Assembly: GCA_016927595.1 (NCBI GenBank)
Contig: JAFGMI010000032.1
Location: 1 to 64,000, forward strand
Direction of reading: 5' to 3'
Source of the DNA: Melioribacteraceae bacterium
GTDB lineage: Bacteria > Bacteroidota > Ignavibacteria > Ignavibacteriales > Melioribacteraceae
DNA length: 64,000 nucleotides
The stretch's first letter is position 1, and every line of letters starts with the position of its first letter. The notes under the pieces are model-generated. The model was not told the origin of the DNA, did not search any database, and saw nothing but the letters and a program-made list of their open reading frames with translations. Both the position numbers and the translations under genes were made by a program. Of this stretch, positions 46,265 through 56,368 are shown one piece after another.

Positions 46265-47116
46265 TCATTGGTGAAGATTATTTTTTCTTGCATCAACACA
46301 AATGAACGGTATTGTAACAGCGAAATAACCTTTATTCCCGGCAATCAGATTCAACTCCGTCTCAACCTGTGTAAAGATTTTTCGGCGCAAAGAATCGTCC
46401 GGAATCAGATTAAACCAGGGTTCTCTGAAAGATAGTCTGATCGTAAAATGATTTAGGAACGATGTTCCATCGGCATATTTTAATTGGAATGAATCTTCAA
46501 TTGTCTGTCTTATTTCAAAACCATTGCCGGTGATCAGTTCCGCGGTATATATAACAGGTTTTCTTTTTGATGTAATATGTTCTTCGAGTTTATGATTTAA
46601 TTTATCGAAACCATTCTCATACAATACCTGCTTTAAAACATGGTAAAACTCCTGCATGGTATCAGGCAGGTTCATAGTAAAAACTGCCTGACAACCAGCC
46701 TTTGTAACGCGGGATATTTCAGACATAACTTTCCCGTCGTTGTTAACATTATTCAACCCGTTGTTGGATATTACCAGATCGAAAAAATTATTATCGAAAG
46801 GTAATTCCTCACCAATGCATTCCAGCACTTCAATATTATTAAGCCCCCACTTTTCAATCTTCTTTTTGCATCTTGCGTTTGCAGATTTCCATGGATCAAC
46901 ACAATAAATTCGGGAAGTTTTACCCAATCTGGCTGCAAGTTCTACCGAAGGAAAACCAAATCCGCTTCCGACATCAAGTACGGTAATATTTTTTTTGTAT
47001 TGTATAGTATCTAGAAGTTTCATTCCGAAAGGAGCAGACCAAAGCGGTAAATCATCAATTACAGAGATTATCTCAGAATCTGATAGATCATAATAATTTC
47101 CGAAGTCAATACTCAT
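46265..47116 (-). CDS. Class I SAM-dependent methyltransferase
   Basis: A 283-residue protein with the AdoMet-binding motif I VLDVGSGFGFPSVELAARL (about 49-68), motif II (YCVDPW, with the acidic residue), and motif IV (FFDLVISNNGLNNV). The remaining residues show a C-terminal region of about 100 amino acids with no known domain. It may methylate a small molecule or other substrate; this cannot be determined. It lies 57 bp downstream of a TetR-family gene on the same strand and may be controlled by it. Confidence 0.88.
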   Translation of the reverse strand: MSIDFGNYYDLSDSEIISVIDDLPLWSAPFGMKLLDTIQYKKNITVLDVGSGFGFPSVELAARLGKTSRIYCVDPWKSANARCKKKIEKWGLNNIEVLECIGEELPFDNNFFDLVISNNGLNNVNNDGKVMSEISRVTKAGCQAVFTMNLPDTMQEFYHVLKQVLYENGFDKLNHKLEEHITSKRKPVIYTAELITGNGFEIRQTIEDSFQLKYADGTSFLNHFTIRLSFREPWFNLIPDDSLRRKIFTQVETELNLIAGNKGYFAVTIPFICVDARKNNLHQ

Positions 47117-47172
47117 CTTTGCCGGTAAGAATATTTTTTGTAATTGATATTTATAATCTGTTAAGCAATGCT

Positions 47173-47760
47173 TTAGTAAAGAATATTTTTCATTAAAAAT
47201 TCTCTGAAACGGATAAGAGGTGCTTCTGATTTAACGGACTTTACAGTAATCAAAGTGCCTCTCCAGCTGTTTTCAATGAATTCAGCTAAGTCCGCCACAT
47301 TTAATGCCAGGTTTATCTCACCCAGTTCCTGCGCTTCACTAAGGCAATTTATAAGCGGTTTATTAAATTCAATTATTAGTTTTTCGACGGTTGCCCTTAT
47401 TGTCCTGTTTATCAAAGACACCTCGTCACCTATGGTTGAAAGCAGGCAAAATTGTGTATAGTTGCTGGCTACAATTTCATCGGTTCTTCTCCGGTAGTAA
47501 TCAACAATTCTGACGATTGCGGTTTTTGTTTTTTCATTTAATATACTTTCTGCGAACTCAATTTTATTTTTTACGTATAGCTTAAGAACGGTTATGGTAA
47601 ACTCTTCTTTGCTTTTGAAATAATTATAAAACGATCCTTTCGGAATCCCGACTGCATCAGTAAGTTCTTTTATGCCGGTTCCGTTGTAACCCTTAACAGA
47701 AAGAAGATCCGTTCCTTTCTCAATTAAAACCTTCCTGTTGTTTATTCTTCCCTTAGACAC
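47173..47760 (-). CDS. TetR/AcrR-family transcriptional regulator
   Basis: A 195-residue repressor with the N-terminal helix-turn-helix VKGYNGTGIKELTDAVGIPKGSFYNYFKSKEEFTITVL (about 19-57) and a C-terminal ligand-binding domain. FYNYFKSKEEF is a clear TetR signature. The start is GTG. It is followed on the same strand by a methyltransferase gene, so an effect on this gene is plausible. The effector is unknown. No obvious operator palindrome was found upstream. Confidence 0.92.
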   Translation of the reverse strand: MSKGRINNRKVLIEKGTDLLSVKGYNGTGIKELTDAVGIPKGSFYNYFKSKEEFTITVLKLYVKNKIEFAESILNEKTKTAIVRIVDYYRRRTDEIVASNYTQFCLLSTIGDEVSLINRTIRATVEKLIIEFNKPLINCLSEAQELGEINLALNVADLAEFIENSWRGTLITVKSVKSEAPLIRFREFLMKNILY

Positions 47761-47988
47761 AAAAGCACAATAATTTTTAATGTCAAAATAAGGAATATGA
47801 TCGAATATTGTTCAGACTCGAAATCAGATTAATTTTATGACAAGAATGAGACCTTGATTAAGTTTCAATTTACTCATATAATTAATTAGTAATTAAATCT
47901 TTCCTTTTCGGCTTTCCGCTATTGTATATTTTTATAATTGTATGAGTTTATTCATTGTCCGGTTCCAGGTAAATATCTTGGAGTGAAC

Positions 47989-48432
47989 ATGAAAAAAATA
48001 GTTTTACTATCATCTATTCTTTTTTTGACAGCGGCGATTACGGCGCAGGAATTACATGTTCATGAATTTATCGGCAGAAGCATGAAAGATGTAATTTCAA
48101 AGTTCGGCAAACCGGCTCATCATGACAGAAGCAATCCGAGTATGGAATGTGTTTTTTATAAAACAAAAACTTTCCAAATGGTTTTTGTAGCTAATAAGGA
48201 GGGCGTGTTTCAGGCTGAAGGTACTAAATGCTTTAATTCCAGGTCATCTGCAGAGAAAGAGATCAGCAAGTTATTAAAAGATTCCATGGGAACCGGATAT
48301 TCGGTTGACACCCTAAATGTCGCGGAGTTTGAATTACGAAAGAGCGGGATTAAATTCAATCTGCTTCTGTTTGAAAATAATTATTCAAAAAAATATGAAA
48401 TAAAAGTAAAAGCGAACCACAGTGCCGGCTAA
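47989..48432 (+). CDS. Secreted small protein of unknown function
   Basis: I place the start at the ATG at 47989, which has GGAGTG upstream and a signal peptide (MKKIVLLSSILFLTAAITAQ); an earlier frame extension is not supported. The mature protein is about 127 residues and contains HEFIGRSMKDVISKFGKPAHHDRS, a bacterial SmpA/OmlA-like or DUF4309-like opening (GKPxxxD) and MEVFYKTKT-like central strands. It may be a periplasmic or envelope protein of the BamE/OmlA-like fold, but this is a guess. It is convergent with the DinB-fold genes. Confidence 0.75.
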   Translation: MKKIVLLSSILFLTAAITAQELHVHEFIGRSMKDVISKFGKPAHHDRSNPSMECVFYKTKTFQMVFVANKEGVFQAEGTKCFNSRSSAEKEISKLLKDSMGTGYSVDTLNVAEFELRKSGIKFNLLLFENNYSKKYEIKVKANHSAG

Positions 48433-48515
48433 CGTACTTTAGCTTTTGAATTTTCCGAACCGTTTCACACATTATACTCGTGAGGTTTTCCAGCCGGAAT
48501 TCCGGATGAATGCCA

Positions 48516-48980
48516 TTAATTACCTGCAAAATGTTTTGCCAGCAGGGCAATTTGCCCTATGTGAAAAGCGTAATATGCCATTTGACTATTTATTACATCG
48601 AAAACGGTATGTGTTTCCTGGCGGATATAAACTGTTTTTTCTAAGTCATCGGGAGCTAATGAAGAAATAGTTTTAAGCAGAATCTCCCAGCTTTCTTCCC
48701 AGTTCTGCATTATAGAATCTCTCGTGCCGGTTTCCGATAGTTGAAACCCAAGCTCCCCATCTCTGTAGCTCTGCCATTCCGGAGTGAGAAAATTACTAAA
48801 GCCGGATCGCATATTTTCCGAAAGGTGCTTAATTAATATTGCTATGCTGTTCGAAATGTTGTCCGATTTTCCAAAGAATTTTTCATCAGGTACTAAGGCA
48901 AGCGAGTTTTCGGCAATATCTCTGTATCTTTTTAATTGTCTTAATATATCGTCGATGAATTGTTTGCGGATCATTCGCAT
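48516..48980 (-). CDS. DinB-fold protein (DUF1572-like)
   Basis: A 154-residue all-helical protein of the DinB/YfiT-like four-helix family. Helix patterns with His residues (SIAILIKHLSENMRSGFSNFL and the C-terminal YYAFHIGQIALLAKHFAGN) fit metal-binding DinB proteins of the DUF1572 group, which often have putative metal sites in helices 2 and 4. Proteins of this fold include thiol transferases for bacillithiol or mycothiol; the function here is unknown. It lies about 100 bp downstream of another DinB-fold gene on the same strand. Confidence 0.82.
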   Translation of the reverse strand: MRMIRKQFIDDILRQLKRYRDIAENSLALVPDEKFFGKSDNISNSIAILIKHLSENMRSGFSNFLTPEWQSYRDGELGFQLSETGTRDSIMQNWEESWEILLKTISSLAPDDLEKTVYIRQETHTVFDVINSQMAYYAFHIGQIALLAKHFAGN

Positions 48981-49076
48981 TTCCGTCAGAAAATTTATTC
49001 TCTAGTCAATTTTAAATTCTACTGACTATGAATATTATAAAGCGATTATGCACAAGTTACAGTTATGCTGTCGAAA

Positions 49077-49607
49077 TCAGATCCATCCCATTCTTTGCTT
49101 AAGCGTTGAAACCTGAGCAATATGATGCCTTCCATGCCACTCATATAATGCAAGCGCTTCGTTGAGAGTTACGCGCGATCCGGTTTCGGGGTGATGGTAA
49201 GCTTTTTCAAAGTCCTCCCCGGTCATTGCTCTTAATAGAACATCCCAGCGCCGGTGCAAAGCATCCAGAAGGTTAAGCGATAAATCTATATTGGAACGTT
49301 TACCATCGAATAATTCTGCCCACAGAGCTTCTTCGTAAGGTTTTATAGTAGGTTCAATTTCCGTTAGGGTCCATTTAAATCTCAGGTAGGCATTCATATG
49401 ACTGTCGGGCAGGTGGTGAATTACCTGTCTAACCGTCCATCCGCCTGGTCTGTACTGAGTGTCGAGCTGCTCGTCGTTTAAATTTTCAACTTCACCTCTT
49501 AATATCATTGGCACCATTGCGAGACTCTCAATAAGCATAAGTCTGTCTTCATTCGATTCAATTTCCATATATTCAAATTGTCCGATAGGATATTGTAATT
49601 CTTTCAT
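49077..49607 (-). CDS. YfiT-like DinB-fold protein (bacillithiol transferase type)
   Basis: A 176-residue protein starting MKELQYPIGQFEYMEIESNED. LRGEVENLNDEQLDTQYRPGGWTVRQVIHHLPDSHMNAYLRFKWTLTE closely fits the YfiT/BstA family, with the metal-ligand His residues in HHLPDSHMN and EWHGRHHIAQV. Bacillithiol S-transferases of this fold conjugate toxic electrophiles to bacillithiol. Assignment to the function requires the thiol to be present; this cannot be seen here. GGAGCTGCT precedes the ATG. A second DinB-fold gene follows. Confidence 0.88.
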   Translation of the reverse strand: MKELQYPIGQFEYMEIESNEDRLMLIESLAMVPMILRGEVENLNDEQLDTQYRPGGWTVRQVIHHLPDSHMNAYLRFKWTLTEIEPTIKPYEEALWAELFDGKRSNIDLSLNLLDALHRRWDVLLRAMTGEDFEKAYHHPETGSRVTLNEALALYEWHGRHHIAQVSTLKQRMGWI

Positions 49608-49747
49608 AGCAGCTCCATCAAAATACGTTATAATTAAAAGTAAAAAATCCGGTTGTAATAAACTGAAAGCTAAGAAATTTCATAGTAAAAAAACGGAAGC
49701 AAAAGAAATATCTTCTACTTCCGTAACACTTAACAGGACTTCAAAAA

Positions 49748-50245
49748 TTAATCAGCGGTTGTTCTGGTTTCTCGACCTTTGCTTCTTTCTATCGACTGCA
49801 AAGCGAGATATCTGTCGCCGAACTTTTTCAGGTTTTCAAGCTCAACATCGAACTGGTCGAAGTGTCTTTCCTCGTCCGCTACCAGACTTTCAAACACCTG
49901 TTTAGTGACAGAATCTGCATTGGCTGCGGATTCATTTGCCCATTCGTTGTATTCTTTAGCGCTGTCATTTTCCATTTGTGCCGCCATTTTCAGCATTTCG
50001 GAAACATCATGAATTTTACTAACCTCATGTGCGGCAACTAATTCCACGTCGCCTCTCAGAAAAAGGATTCTTTCAGCAAGTTTTTCAACGTGCATCATTT
50101 CTTCAACCGCAGTTCTTTTAAACATTTTTGCGAGTAAATCATATCCCTGATCGTCACAATGAAAATGAAAATACATGTACTGATGGACCGCATGCATTTC
50201 GTCGGCAACAGCTTTGTTCAATAATTCAATACTCTTTTCGTGCAT
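49748..50245 (-). CDS. Bacterioferritin/ferritin-like diiron protein
   Basis: I take the ATG at 50245 (165 residues), where GGAGG lies seven bases upstream; an ATG four codons earlier overlaps the ribosome site. The four-helix bundle contains the diiron ligands E and ExxH: VADEMHAVHQYMYF, VEEMMHVEKLAERILF, and ESLVADEERHFDQFDVEL, the pattern of ferritin-like proteins. It resembles bacterioferritin but I do not see a clear heme-binding Met. It probably stores iron or removes peroxide. It may belong to the oxidative-stress set with the DinB-fold genes. Confidence 0.9.
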   Translation of the reverse strand: MHEKSIELLNKAVADEMHAVHQYMYFHFHCDDQGYDLLAKMFKRTAVEEMMHVEKLAERILFLRGDVELVAAHEVSKIHDVSEMLKMAAQMENDSAKEYNEWANESAANADSVTKQVFESLVADEERHFDQFDVELENLKKFGDRYLALQSIERSKGRETRTTAD

Positions 50246-50373
50246 AAATACCTCCATTAAATATTACATTTTTATTTCAAATATAATAAGATGGTAAATA
50301 ATTCTCATGTAAATGTTGATTAGTTTGCAGCAATTGAATATTTACTGTCTTTGTTAAGTGCCGTGCTCTCGAA

Positions 50374-51147
50374 TCACAAATTAATTTCAATACCTACGGG
50401 ACAGTGATCTGAACCCATTACATCCGGCATAGTAAATGCATCGGCAATACTATTCTTCAAATTTTCACTTATGTAAAAATAGTCAATCCGCCAGCCGACA
50501 TTCCGTTCACGAGCACGCGAGATCATATCCCACCAGGTATACACCCCGGAATTCTGATTGAACATTCTCAGCGTATCTATAAATCCCCGGGCGAGAAATC
50601 TGTCGATCCATTCACATTCCTGCGGAAGAAAGCCGGATACATTTCGGTTCTCTTTCGGACGTGCAAGATCAATTTCTTTATGAGCAGTATTCACATCGCC
50701 GCAGATAATAAGCTTCTTCCCCTTATTCTTGAGATCAACCGCATACTCCTGGAAGGCTTCGTAGAAATCCATCTTGTATTTTAATCTTTCGTCGTCGCGC
50801 TTACCATTGGGATAGTAAATGTTCATCAGTGTAAACTTTTCATGCTCGGTTATTACGAATCTACCCTCGCGGTCGAAATGTTCAATACCTATACCAAATG
50901 AGATATTTAATGGTTCCTCTTTTGTATAAGTAGCAACCCCGCTGTAACCTTTCTTGTATGCTTCCGCAAAATAGGACTTATATTCACCGATGTTTATCAA
51001 GGAATCATCAAGCTGTTCTTTCCAGGCTTTGGTTTCCTGAATGCAGAGAATATCTGGTTTTTCTTTCCCGAACCATTCGAGAAATCCCTTTTTTGCTATT
51101 GCACGAATACCGTTTACATTCCATGAGAGTAATCTGTATTTTTTCAT
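50374..51147 (-). CDS. xth: Exodeoxyribonuclease III
   Basis: A 257-residue AP endonuclease/exonuclease of the ExoIII family that acts in base-excision repair. Signature motifs are complete: LLSWNVNGIRA (about 5-15), ILCIQETKAW with the catalytic Glu (about 34-43), GYSGVATYTKE, NIYYPNG, LIICGDVNTAHKEIDLARP (about 145-165) and MGSDHCPVGIEI with the catalytic Asp-His pair near the C-terminus. The length is normal. It is divergent from typA with a 205-bp spacer. Confidence 0.95.
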   Translation of the reverse strand: MKKYRLLSWNVNGIRAIAKKGFLEWFGKEKPDILCIQETKAWKEQLDDSLINIGEYKSYFAEAYKKGYSGVATYTKEEPLNISFGIGIEHFDREGRFVITEHEKFTLMNIYYPNGKRDDERLKYKMDFYEAFQEYAVDLKNKGKKLIICGDVNTAHKEIDLARPKENRNVSGFLPQECEWIDRFLARGFIDTLRMFNQNSGVYTWWDMISRARERNVGWRIDYFYISENLKNSIADAFTMPDVMGSDHCPVGIEINL

Positions 51148-51352
51148 AAAACCCTTAACATTTTTTTTGATAGGGAAGGCATAACAAAATAGTTATTATT
51201 CCGGAAAGTTTTTACAAAAACTGTAAGCTGATCAGGTCTGAGCGAAGGGATATCGCTTTAAGAATATGAAAGCCTCACGAAATTCTTTTAACTTGACTAA
51301 CTCTCAACTTTTCAGTTACTTGACCGGCTGATTTTTATTATTTGGAGTAATA

Positions 51353-53161
51353 GTGAAAGAGATACGAAACATTGCAATTATAGCCCACGTAGATCATGGC
51401 AAGACAACGCTGGTTGATCAGATTCTTAAACAGTGCTCGGTATTCCGCGAGAATCAGGTGGTAAGGGAACGTTTTCTCGATTCTAACGATCTGGAAAGAG
51501 AACGGGGCATTACAATCCTGTCAAAGAATATCAGTATACCTTACAGGAATTTTAAAATAAATTTAATCGACACACCCGGGCATGCGGATTTCGGCGGTGA
51601 GGTTGAGCGCGTTCTTAAAATGGCAGATGGTGTTCTGCTTCTCGTAGATTCATTCGAAGGTCCAATGCCGCAAACCCGGTTCGTGCTCGAAAAAGCATTG
51701 CATCTTCACCTGAAGCCGATTGTTGTAATAAATAAAATTGACAGACCCGATAACCGTCCTAACGAAGTGCTTGACGAGATTTATGACTTGTTTATTGATC
51801 TGGATGCAAATGAAAGCCAGCTGGATTTTCCCTATGTCTATGCCAGCGGACGCGACGGATGGGCGGTATATCAGCTTAACGATAAGAGGGAAAACCTTAA
51901 TCCTCTTCTGGATTCAATCATTAAGAACATTCCGTCACCCCCGGCAGTAGAAGGAACAACCCAGATTCAGGTAACTACGCTCGATTACAACGATTACGTC
52001 GGAAGAATAGGTATCGGAAGGGTGTTCAGAGGGACGCTGAGCAAAAACAGCAAACTCAGTATTATAAAACGCGACGGTAAAATTCATCCCGTATCTATTA
52101 AACAGCTCTTCATATTCGATGGATTAAACAGGATGGAAACCGATGAAGTACAGTGCGGAGATATCTGCGCTATGGTTGGTATTGAAGATATTGATATAGG
52201 CGACACTATAGCCGATGCGGAAAATCCCGAACCGCTTCCAATTATTGCGATTGATGAGCCCACTATCAGCATGACCTTTACAGTTAACAACTCGCCTTAT
52301 TACGGAAGAGAGGGCAAGCTTGTTACTTCCAGACAGATTCGTGACAGGATATATAAAGAGCTTGAACAGAACGTTGCTTTACGGGTTCAGGAAACCAGTT
52401 CACCCGATGCCTTTAAAATTTCAGGCAGAGGAATTCTGCATCTTTCGATTTTTATTGAGAATATGCGAAGGGAAGGATACGAACTGCAGATACGTGAGCC
52501 TAAAGTTATTTACAAACAAATAGACAGTAAGAAAGCCGAACCGATAGAAGTGCTTGTTGTTGATGTCCCAACTGAATATGCCGGCAAGGTGATTGAACTT
52601 GTAGGTCAGCGCAAAGGCGAGATGGTTAATATGGATACAAAGGGAAATCTTAATAAGATTGAATTCCATATTCCTTCTAGAGGGATAATGGGATTGAGAA
52701 CGAGAATGCTTACAGCAACTGCGGGCGAAGCCATTATGCATCACAGATTCTACCAGTATGAGTATTTTAAAGGGTCTATCGGAAGGGTTAGAAACGGTGT
52801 TTTAATATCGATGGCTGAAGGACCGGCAACGGCTTATGCTATCGATTCTCTTCAGGACAGAGGCAAGTTCTTTATCGATCCGGGTGAAAATGTTTATGCT
52901 GGTCAGATTGTTGGCGAGCATAACAAGGATAATGATATTGAGGTGAACGTTCAGCGGGGAAAGAAGCTTACTAACATGCGTGCTTCGGGTGCGGATAAAG
53001 CGATTAAAATTACACCTGCAATAAAGTTCACACTTGAGGAGGCGCTTGAATATATTGCCGATGACGAAATGGTGGAGGTTACTCCCAAGTCGATCCGATT
53101 AAGAAAATTGTATCTCGATCCGAATGAAAGAAAGAGGTATAACCTGGGGAAAAATAATTGA
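51353..53161 (+). CDS. typA: Ribosome-associated GTPase TypA/BipA
   Basis: A 602-residue translational GTPase. G1 [12 protein letters not shown] (about 8-19), G2 [12 protein letters not shown]3 [14 protein letters not shown], and G4 NKIDRP are all present, followed by the beta-barrel and two alpha-beta domains, then the TypA-specific C-terminal domain ([40 protein letters not shown]). It works in ribosome assembly and stress adaptation. GTG is the start, with GGAG six bases upstream. The downstream gene is the frame-broken outer-membrane protein. Confidence 0.96.
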   Translation: MKEIRNIAIIAHVDHGKTTLVDQILKQCSVFRENQVVRERFLDSNDLERERGITILSKNISIPYRNFKINLIDTPGHADFGGEVERVLKMADGVLLLVDSFEGPMPQTRFVLEKALHLHLKPIVVINKIDRPDNRPNEVLDEIYDLFIDLDANESQLDFPYVYASGRDGWAVYQLNDKRENLNPLLDSIIKNIPSPPAVEGTTQIQVTTLDYNDYVGRIGIGRVFRGTLSKNSKLSIIKRDGKIHPVSIKQLFIFDGLNRMETDEVQCGDICAMVGIEDIDIGDTIADAENPEPLPIIAIDEPTISMTFTVNNSPYYGREGKLVTSRQIRDRIYKELEQNVALRVQETSSPDAFKISGRGILHLSIFIENMRREGYELQIREPKVIYKQIDSKKAEPIEVLVVDVPTEYAGKVIELVGQRKGEMVNMDTKGNLNKIEFHIPSRGIMGLRTRMLTATAGEAIMHHRFYQYEYFKGSIGRVRNGVLISMAEGPATAYAIDSLQDRGKFFIDPGENVYAGQIVGEHNKDNDIEVNVQRGKKLTNMRASGADKAIKITPAIKFTLEEALEYIADDEMVEVTPKSIRLRKLYLDPNERKRYNLGKNN

Positions 53162-53358
53162 GGATTGAATATCCTTTAAATCATTTTTTAAAACATCTCC
53201 CTTCGGGCATGTCCTTTAATGAATTTTACATTAAATCAAGTTATAATTAAACTTAAAATGTCTGGTATTTGATTTTCTGTGTAATATTCATGATCCGTCG
53301 CTCAACCAACTCCGGGAAATATTTTATTTCACATATATATCACTATTTAGAGGCGGTT

Positions 53359-54731
53359 ATGAGACTATTTCGTGTTATTGCACTGTTTGTACTGCCGGTA
53401 TCTACTTTGGTATTGGGACAGGAGTATGGACTAAACGGACTTGATCAATCATTATTCAAAGACTACCGCGTTCCGGAAATTCGTTACAGATCCCTGTACT
53501 TTAATGCCGGGTTAAATTATTATTCCAATTCATACCAGTATAAAAGCGAATCAGCCGACAGGGTTAATGAAAACTATAAACTGAATTTTAGACCCCGGTA
53601 CAATTACTCTGATGAATCAGAAGATATGGTTTTGAACCTTTATGCCCTGATGGGTATGTCGATAGGTTCGGATTATTCGGAAACAGATGAAAACGAATGG
53701 ACGGCTGGTTCAAAAGCTCATCATTAATCTACGGATACGAAATCCTGCTGATTCCCAATATCGTAAAGTATATTAATAATTCGGACTGGTTTTATTCCGC
53801 GGATGTATACTCGAGAATCAGTCTGAATAAAACCGAACGATTTTCCAGCAGGAACTACGAGGAGGAAAACATCTTTATTCAAAATGACGTACAACAATAT
53901 GATGTAACATTCGGCTTCGGTTATGGTAAAATGAGGAATGTAACACCGCTGGTTCAGGCGGCAAGGCTTCAAAACAGATTAATGGTTTTAAATAAATTGA
54001 ATAAGCCGTTTGATAATGAAACTATGATTGCGCTTGCACAACAGTTATCGAAATCCTCTGCCTACAACAATGTTTACGATAGACCGGAAAAATATTTCTG
54101 GAATGATATCGAATCAACTCTTAATAGTCACGGAATTTCACTTTCTACTTTAAATCAATACGCGGCTTCTTATCTGAGAGAAGTTGAAAATGAAATCAGA
54201 TTTATGAGATACGAGGGATTTATGATCAATCCCCTTCTGGGGTTGGAATATAGAAAAAGCCGTTACTATTACGGTCCCGGGGATGAGGATGCACAAGAAG
54301 GTTCGCTTCTGCTGTTCGGGTTTGCATTCGATTACTGCACGCAGTTAAATCTTTACTCTCAATTCAGGAATAACCTGGTAGTTAAAGGCGGAAGTTTTAT
54401 GAATAATCATCCCGAATATAAACAGGAACATAATCTCATTAATACTACAACTTATGCGTATGAAGTTACCGACAGATTTATACTGGAGGTTGAAAATGAA
54501 TTCATGTATAAAATTATAAATTATACCGAATCCGGATCAGAAACGGAAAACTCTTTTGTAATAAGCGCCTATTATTTTTGGGAAGATTATATTACGTCGA
54601 GCCTGCAGTACCGGTGGCTTCATACCAAGTTCGAAAAACATCCCGATCGGACAGATGATTTTACTGTCAATAATCATTCGTTGTATCTTGAATTCTCGTA
54701 CGCTTTTATGTCGAACTTTTTAAGAAAATAA
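53359..54731 (+). pseudogene. Outer-membrane-type protein broken by a one-base frame change
   Basis: The ATG at 53359 (AGAGGCGGTT before it) starts a signal peptide (LFRVIALFVLPVSTLVLGQ) and an aromatic, beta-rich barrel-like protein, but this frame stops at 53727 after EWTAGSKAHH. The next frame continues directly with matching character (SSSLIYGYEILLIP... to FSYAFMSNFLRK) until 54731. One extra base at the AAAA run (53712-53715) would restore a single frame of 457 residues with an aromatic C-terminus. It is probably a true mutation or a homopolymer error in the sequence; programmed slippage on A-AAA-G is less likely. The family is unknown: it looks like a putative porin. The hairpin at 54745-54767 follows it. 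Confidence 0.8.
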
Positions 54732-54744
54732 AATTGTTTCATTA

Positions 54745-54767
54745 TGCCCGGCTGAATCAGCAGGGCA
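54745..54767. terminator. Hairpin between convergent genes
   Basis: TGCCCGGCTG and CAGCAGGGCA (54745-54767) pair at 9 of 10 positions around an AAT loop, in the spacer between the convergent outer-membrane-protein and protease genes. No T run follows on either strand, so its role as a terminator is uncertain. Confidence 0.4.
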
Positions 54768-54814
54768 GGTGACTTATTTAAAGGTATGTCTTCCTGATTT
54801 AATAAAAGGAATTT

Positions 54815-55606
54815 TTATTCAATGAAATGCTGAGTCCATTTTTTTATAAGATCCTGTTCCGTTAAATCAAGTTCGGCTAGAAGTTCATCGTTAGACTGCA
54901 CTTCGAGCAGGCTTAGCAATATATCCTTCCCGTATTTATCCAGAATATATTTTACAACTGATCCGCTTAAAGCGTATCGTGCATTTCCCTCCCAGAATTT
55001 AACAAGACTTCGCGGGTAGCGGTCTTCATTAATAATTTTAATAACCTCCTGCATTCTATCTTCATTCAATTGTCCGGCGACAAGAATTGCAACACCTTCA
55101 ATAAACCATGCCATTGGCTGCATGTTCCCGAAGAAGTGATCAAGATTGATCTGCCCGTGATAAACGTGCATCATCTCGTGTGTTATAAGTCTTTGTATTT
55201 CCGTTATATCATTCGGATTATGTTCGCAGGCTTCTTTATTCCAGGCAAGCGGACTCAATAAATCGAACTGGTCGGCAACACCGCTTCCAACCATCCAGCA
55301 CTGGCTTTTAAATCCCGGTATGTTCCAGTTCGCACTCCACTCGAGATCCAAAGATGCCCTGTTCGGATGAATGTATACATCAAATTTGGTTAAAAATTGT
55401 CTGTTAAAATAATTTGTAATCGTTTCGTGCGTGTTATCGAAATATGCCAGAAACATTGATATATCTGAGGAGTCCTGTTTTGTAAAATAAATATCATATC
55501 GTTCGGTTTCCATCATATACCATTTTGAAGGTAGTTTGTCGGGGTTTGTCTGCGCAAATGAAACATTAAAAATTAGTGTTGAAAACAGTAGCAGTAATCT
55601 GAACAT
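54815..55606 (-). CDS. Secreted gluzincin-type metallopeptidase (peptidase MA-like)
   Basis: A 263-residue exported protein with a signal peptide ending VSFAQ near residue 19. It has the zinc motif HEMMH at 143-147, with E170 in WFIEGVAIL, 27 residues after the first His, matching the gluzincin third ligand. This is the layout of the MA-like peptidase domain common in environmental bacteria. The N-terminal 130 residues form a beta-rich domain (YDIYFTKQDSSDISMFLAYF) of unknown role. The substrate is unknown. It is convergent with the frame-broken outer-membrane-protein gene. Confidence 0.87.
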   Translation of the reverse strand: MFRLLLLFSTLIFNVSFAQTNPDKLPSKWYMMETERYDIYFTKQDSSDISMFLAYFDNTHETITNYFNRQFLTKFDVYIHPNRASLDLEWSANWNIPGFKSQCWMVGSGVADQFDLLSPLAWNKEACEHNPNDITEIQRLITHEMMHVYHGQINLDHFFGNMQPMAWFIEGVAILVAGQLNEDRMQEVIKIINEDRYPRSLVKFWEGNARYALSGSVVKYILDKYGKDILLSLLEVQSNDELLAELDLTEQDLIKKWTQHFIE

Positions 55607-55695
55607 TTTTGATTCCGTAAATAATTAATATTAGTACAAAATAATTTATAGAATAAATAACTAGTTTTACAGTCCAAATTTAGTTGAATGATTAT

Positions 55696-56331
55696 ATGGG
55701 GCGCACAAAGCAGAAAAAAATAGATGCTGTTAAATTTTTTCCGAATGTTTTTGTAAAGGAAAATTTAAGTGAAGCCGTTCAAAAATACTTCAGCAACAAC
55801 AATCCTTTATCGCTTGAAATAGGATGCGGTGAGGGAGATTATACTCTTGCGCTTGCGAAAAATTTCTCCGGGAAAAATTTTATGGGTATAGATATAAAAC
55901 CTTCCAGGATTTACATAGGAGCAAGGTCAGCTCTGGATGAGAACATACATAATACCGCATTTATTGCCGGACGGATTGAAAGGCTTTATGAAATATTCGG
56001 CGAGGCGAGCATTCAAGAAATTTACATTCCTTTCCCCGATCCTCACGTTAGACGCAGAAGCGCTCCACGAAGATTAATCTCCCATCAGTTTATTTCGATA
56101 TATAAAAAGATCTTAACAAAGAACGGCAGGATTCATTTTAAAACCGACAATGAAATTCTTTTCGAATTCGGACTGGAAAATTTAAAGCAGGCAGGAGCAG
56201 AAATTATAAAGATAAATTACAATGTTCATAATTCGGATAATCTTACACTGCCCGAATCGATTACAACCCGTTATGAAAAGCATTATATAAAAGAAGGAAG
56301 AACTATCAAATATTTATGCTGCGGGTTTTGA
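55696..56331 (+). CDS. trmB: tRNA (guanine-N7-)-methyltransferase TrmB
   Basis: Methylates G46 in the tRNA variable loop using AdoMet. I place the start at the ATG at 55696 (211 residues, MGRTKQKKIDAVKFF); a TTG four codons earlier is possible. Motif I LEIGCGEGDYTLALAK, FMGIDIKPSRI, the family's IPFPDPHVRRRSAPRR (the usual FPDPW-type motif with His in place of the Trp) and YEKHYIKEGRTIKYLCC at the C-terminus are present. The gene overlaps no neighbour, and ends 37 bp before the convergent DUF819 gene. Confidence 0.94.
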   Translation: MGRTKQKKIDAVKFFPNVFVKENLSEAVQKYFSNNNPLSLEIGCGEGDYTLALAKNFSGKNFMGIDIKPSRIYIGARSALDENIHNTAFIAGRIERLYEIFGEASIQEIYIPFPDPHVRRRSAPRRLISHQFISIYKKILTKNGRIHFKTDNEILFEFGLENLKQAGAEIIKINYNVHNSDNLTLPESITTRYEKHYIKEGRTIKYLCCGF

Positions 56332-56368
56332 CGAGTAAATTCAGCACAAATCAGAAGTCTGCGACAAT

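Noticed and set aside
53712-53715. Programmed -1 frameshifting at TCA-AAA-GCT
   Set aside because: The site is only a short A-AAA-G run with no obvious stimulatory hairpin or upstream ribosome-binding stimulator; a base error or mutation is simpler.
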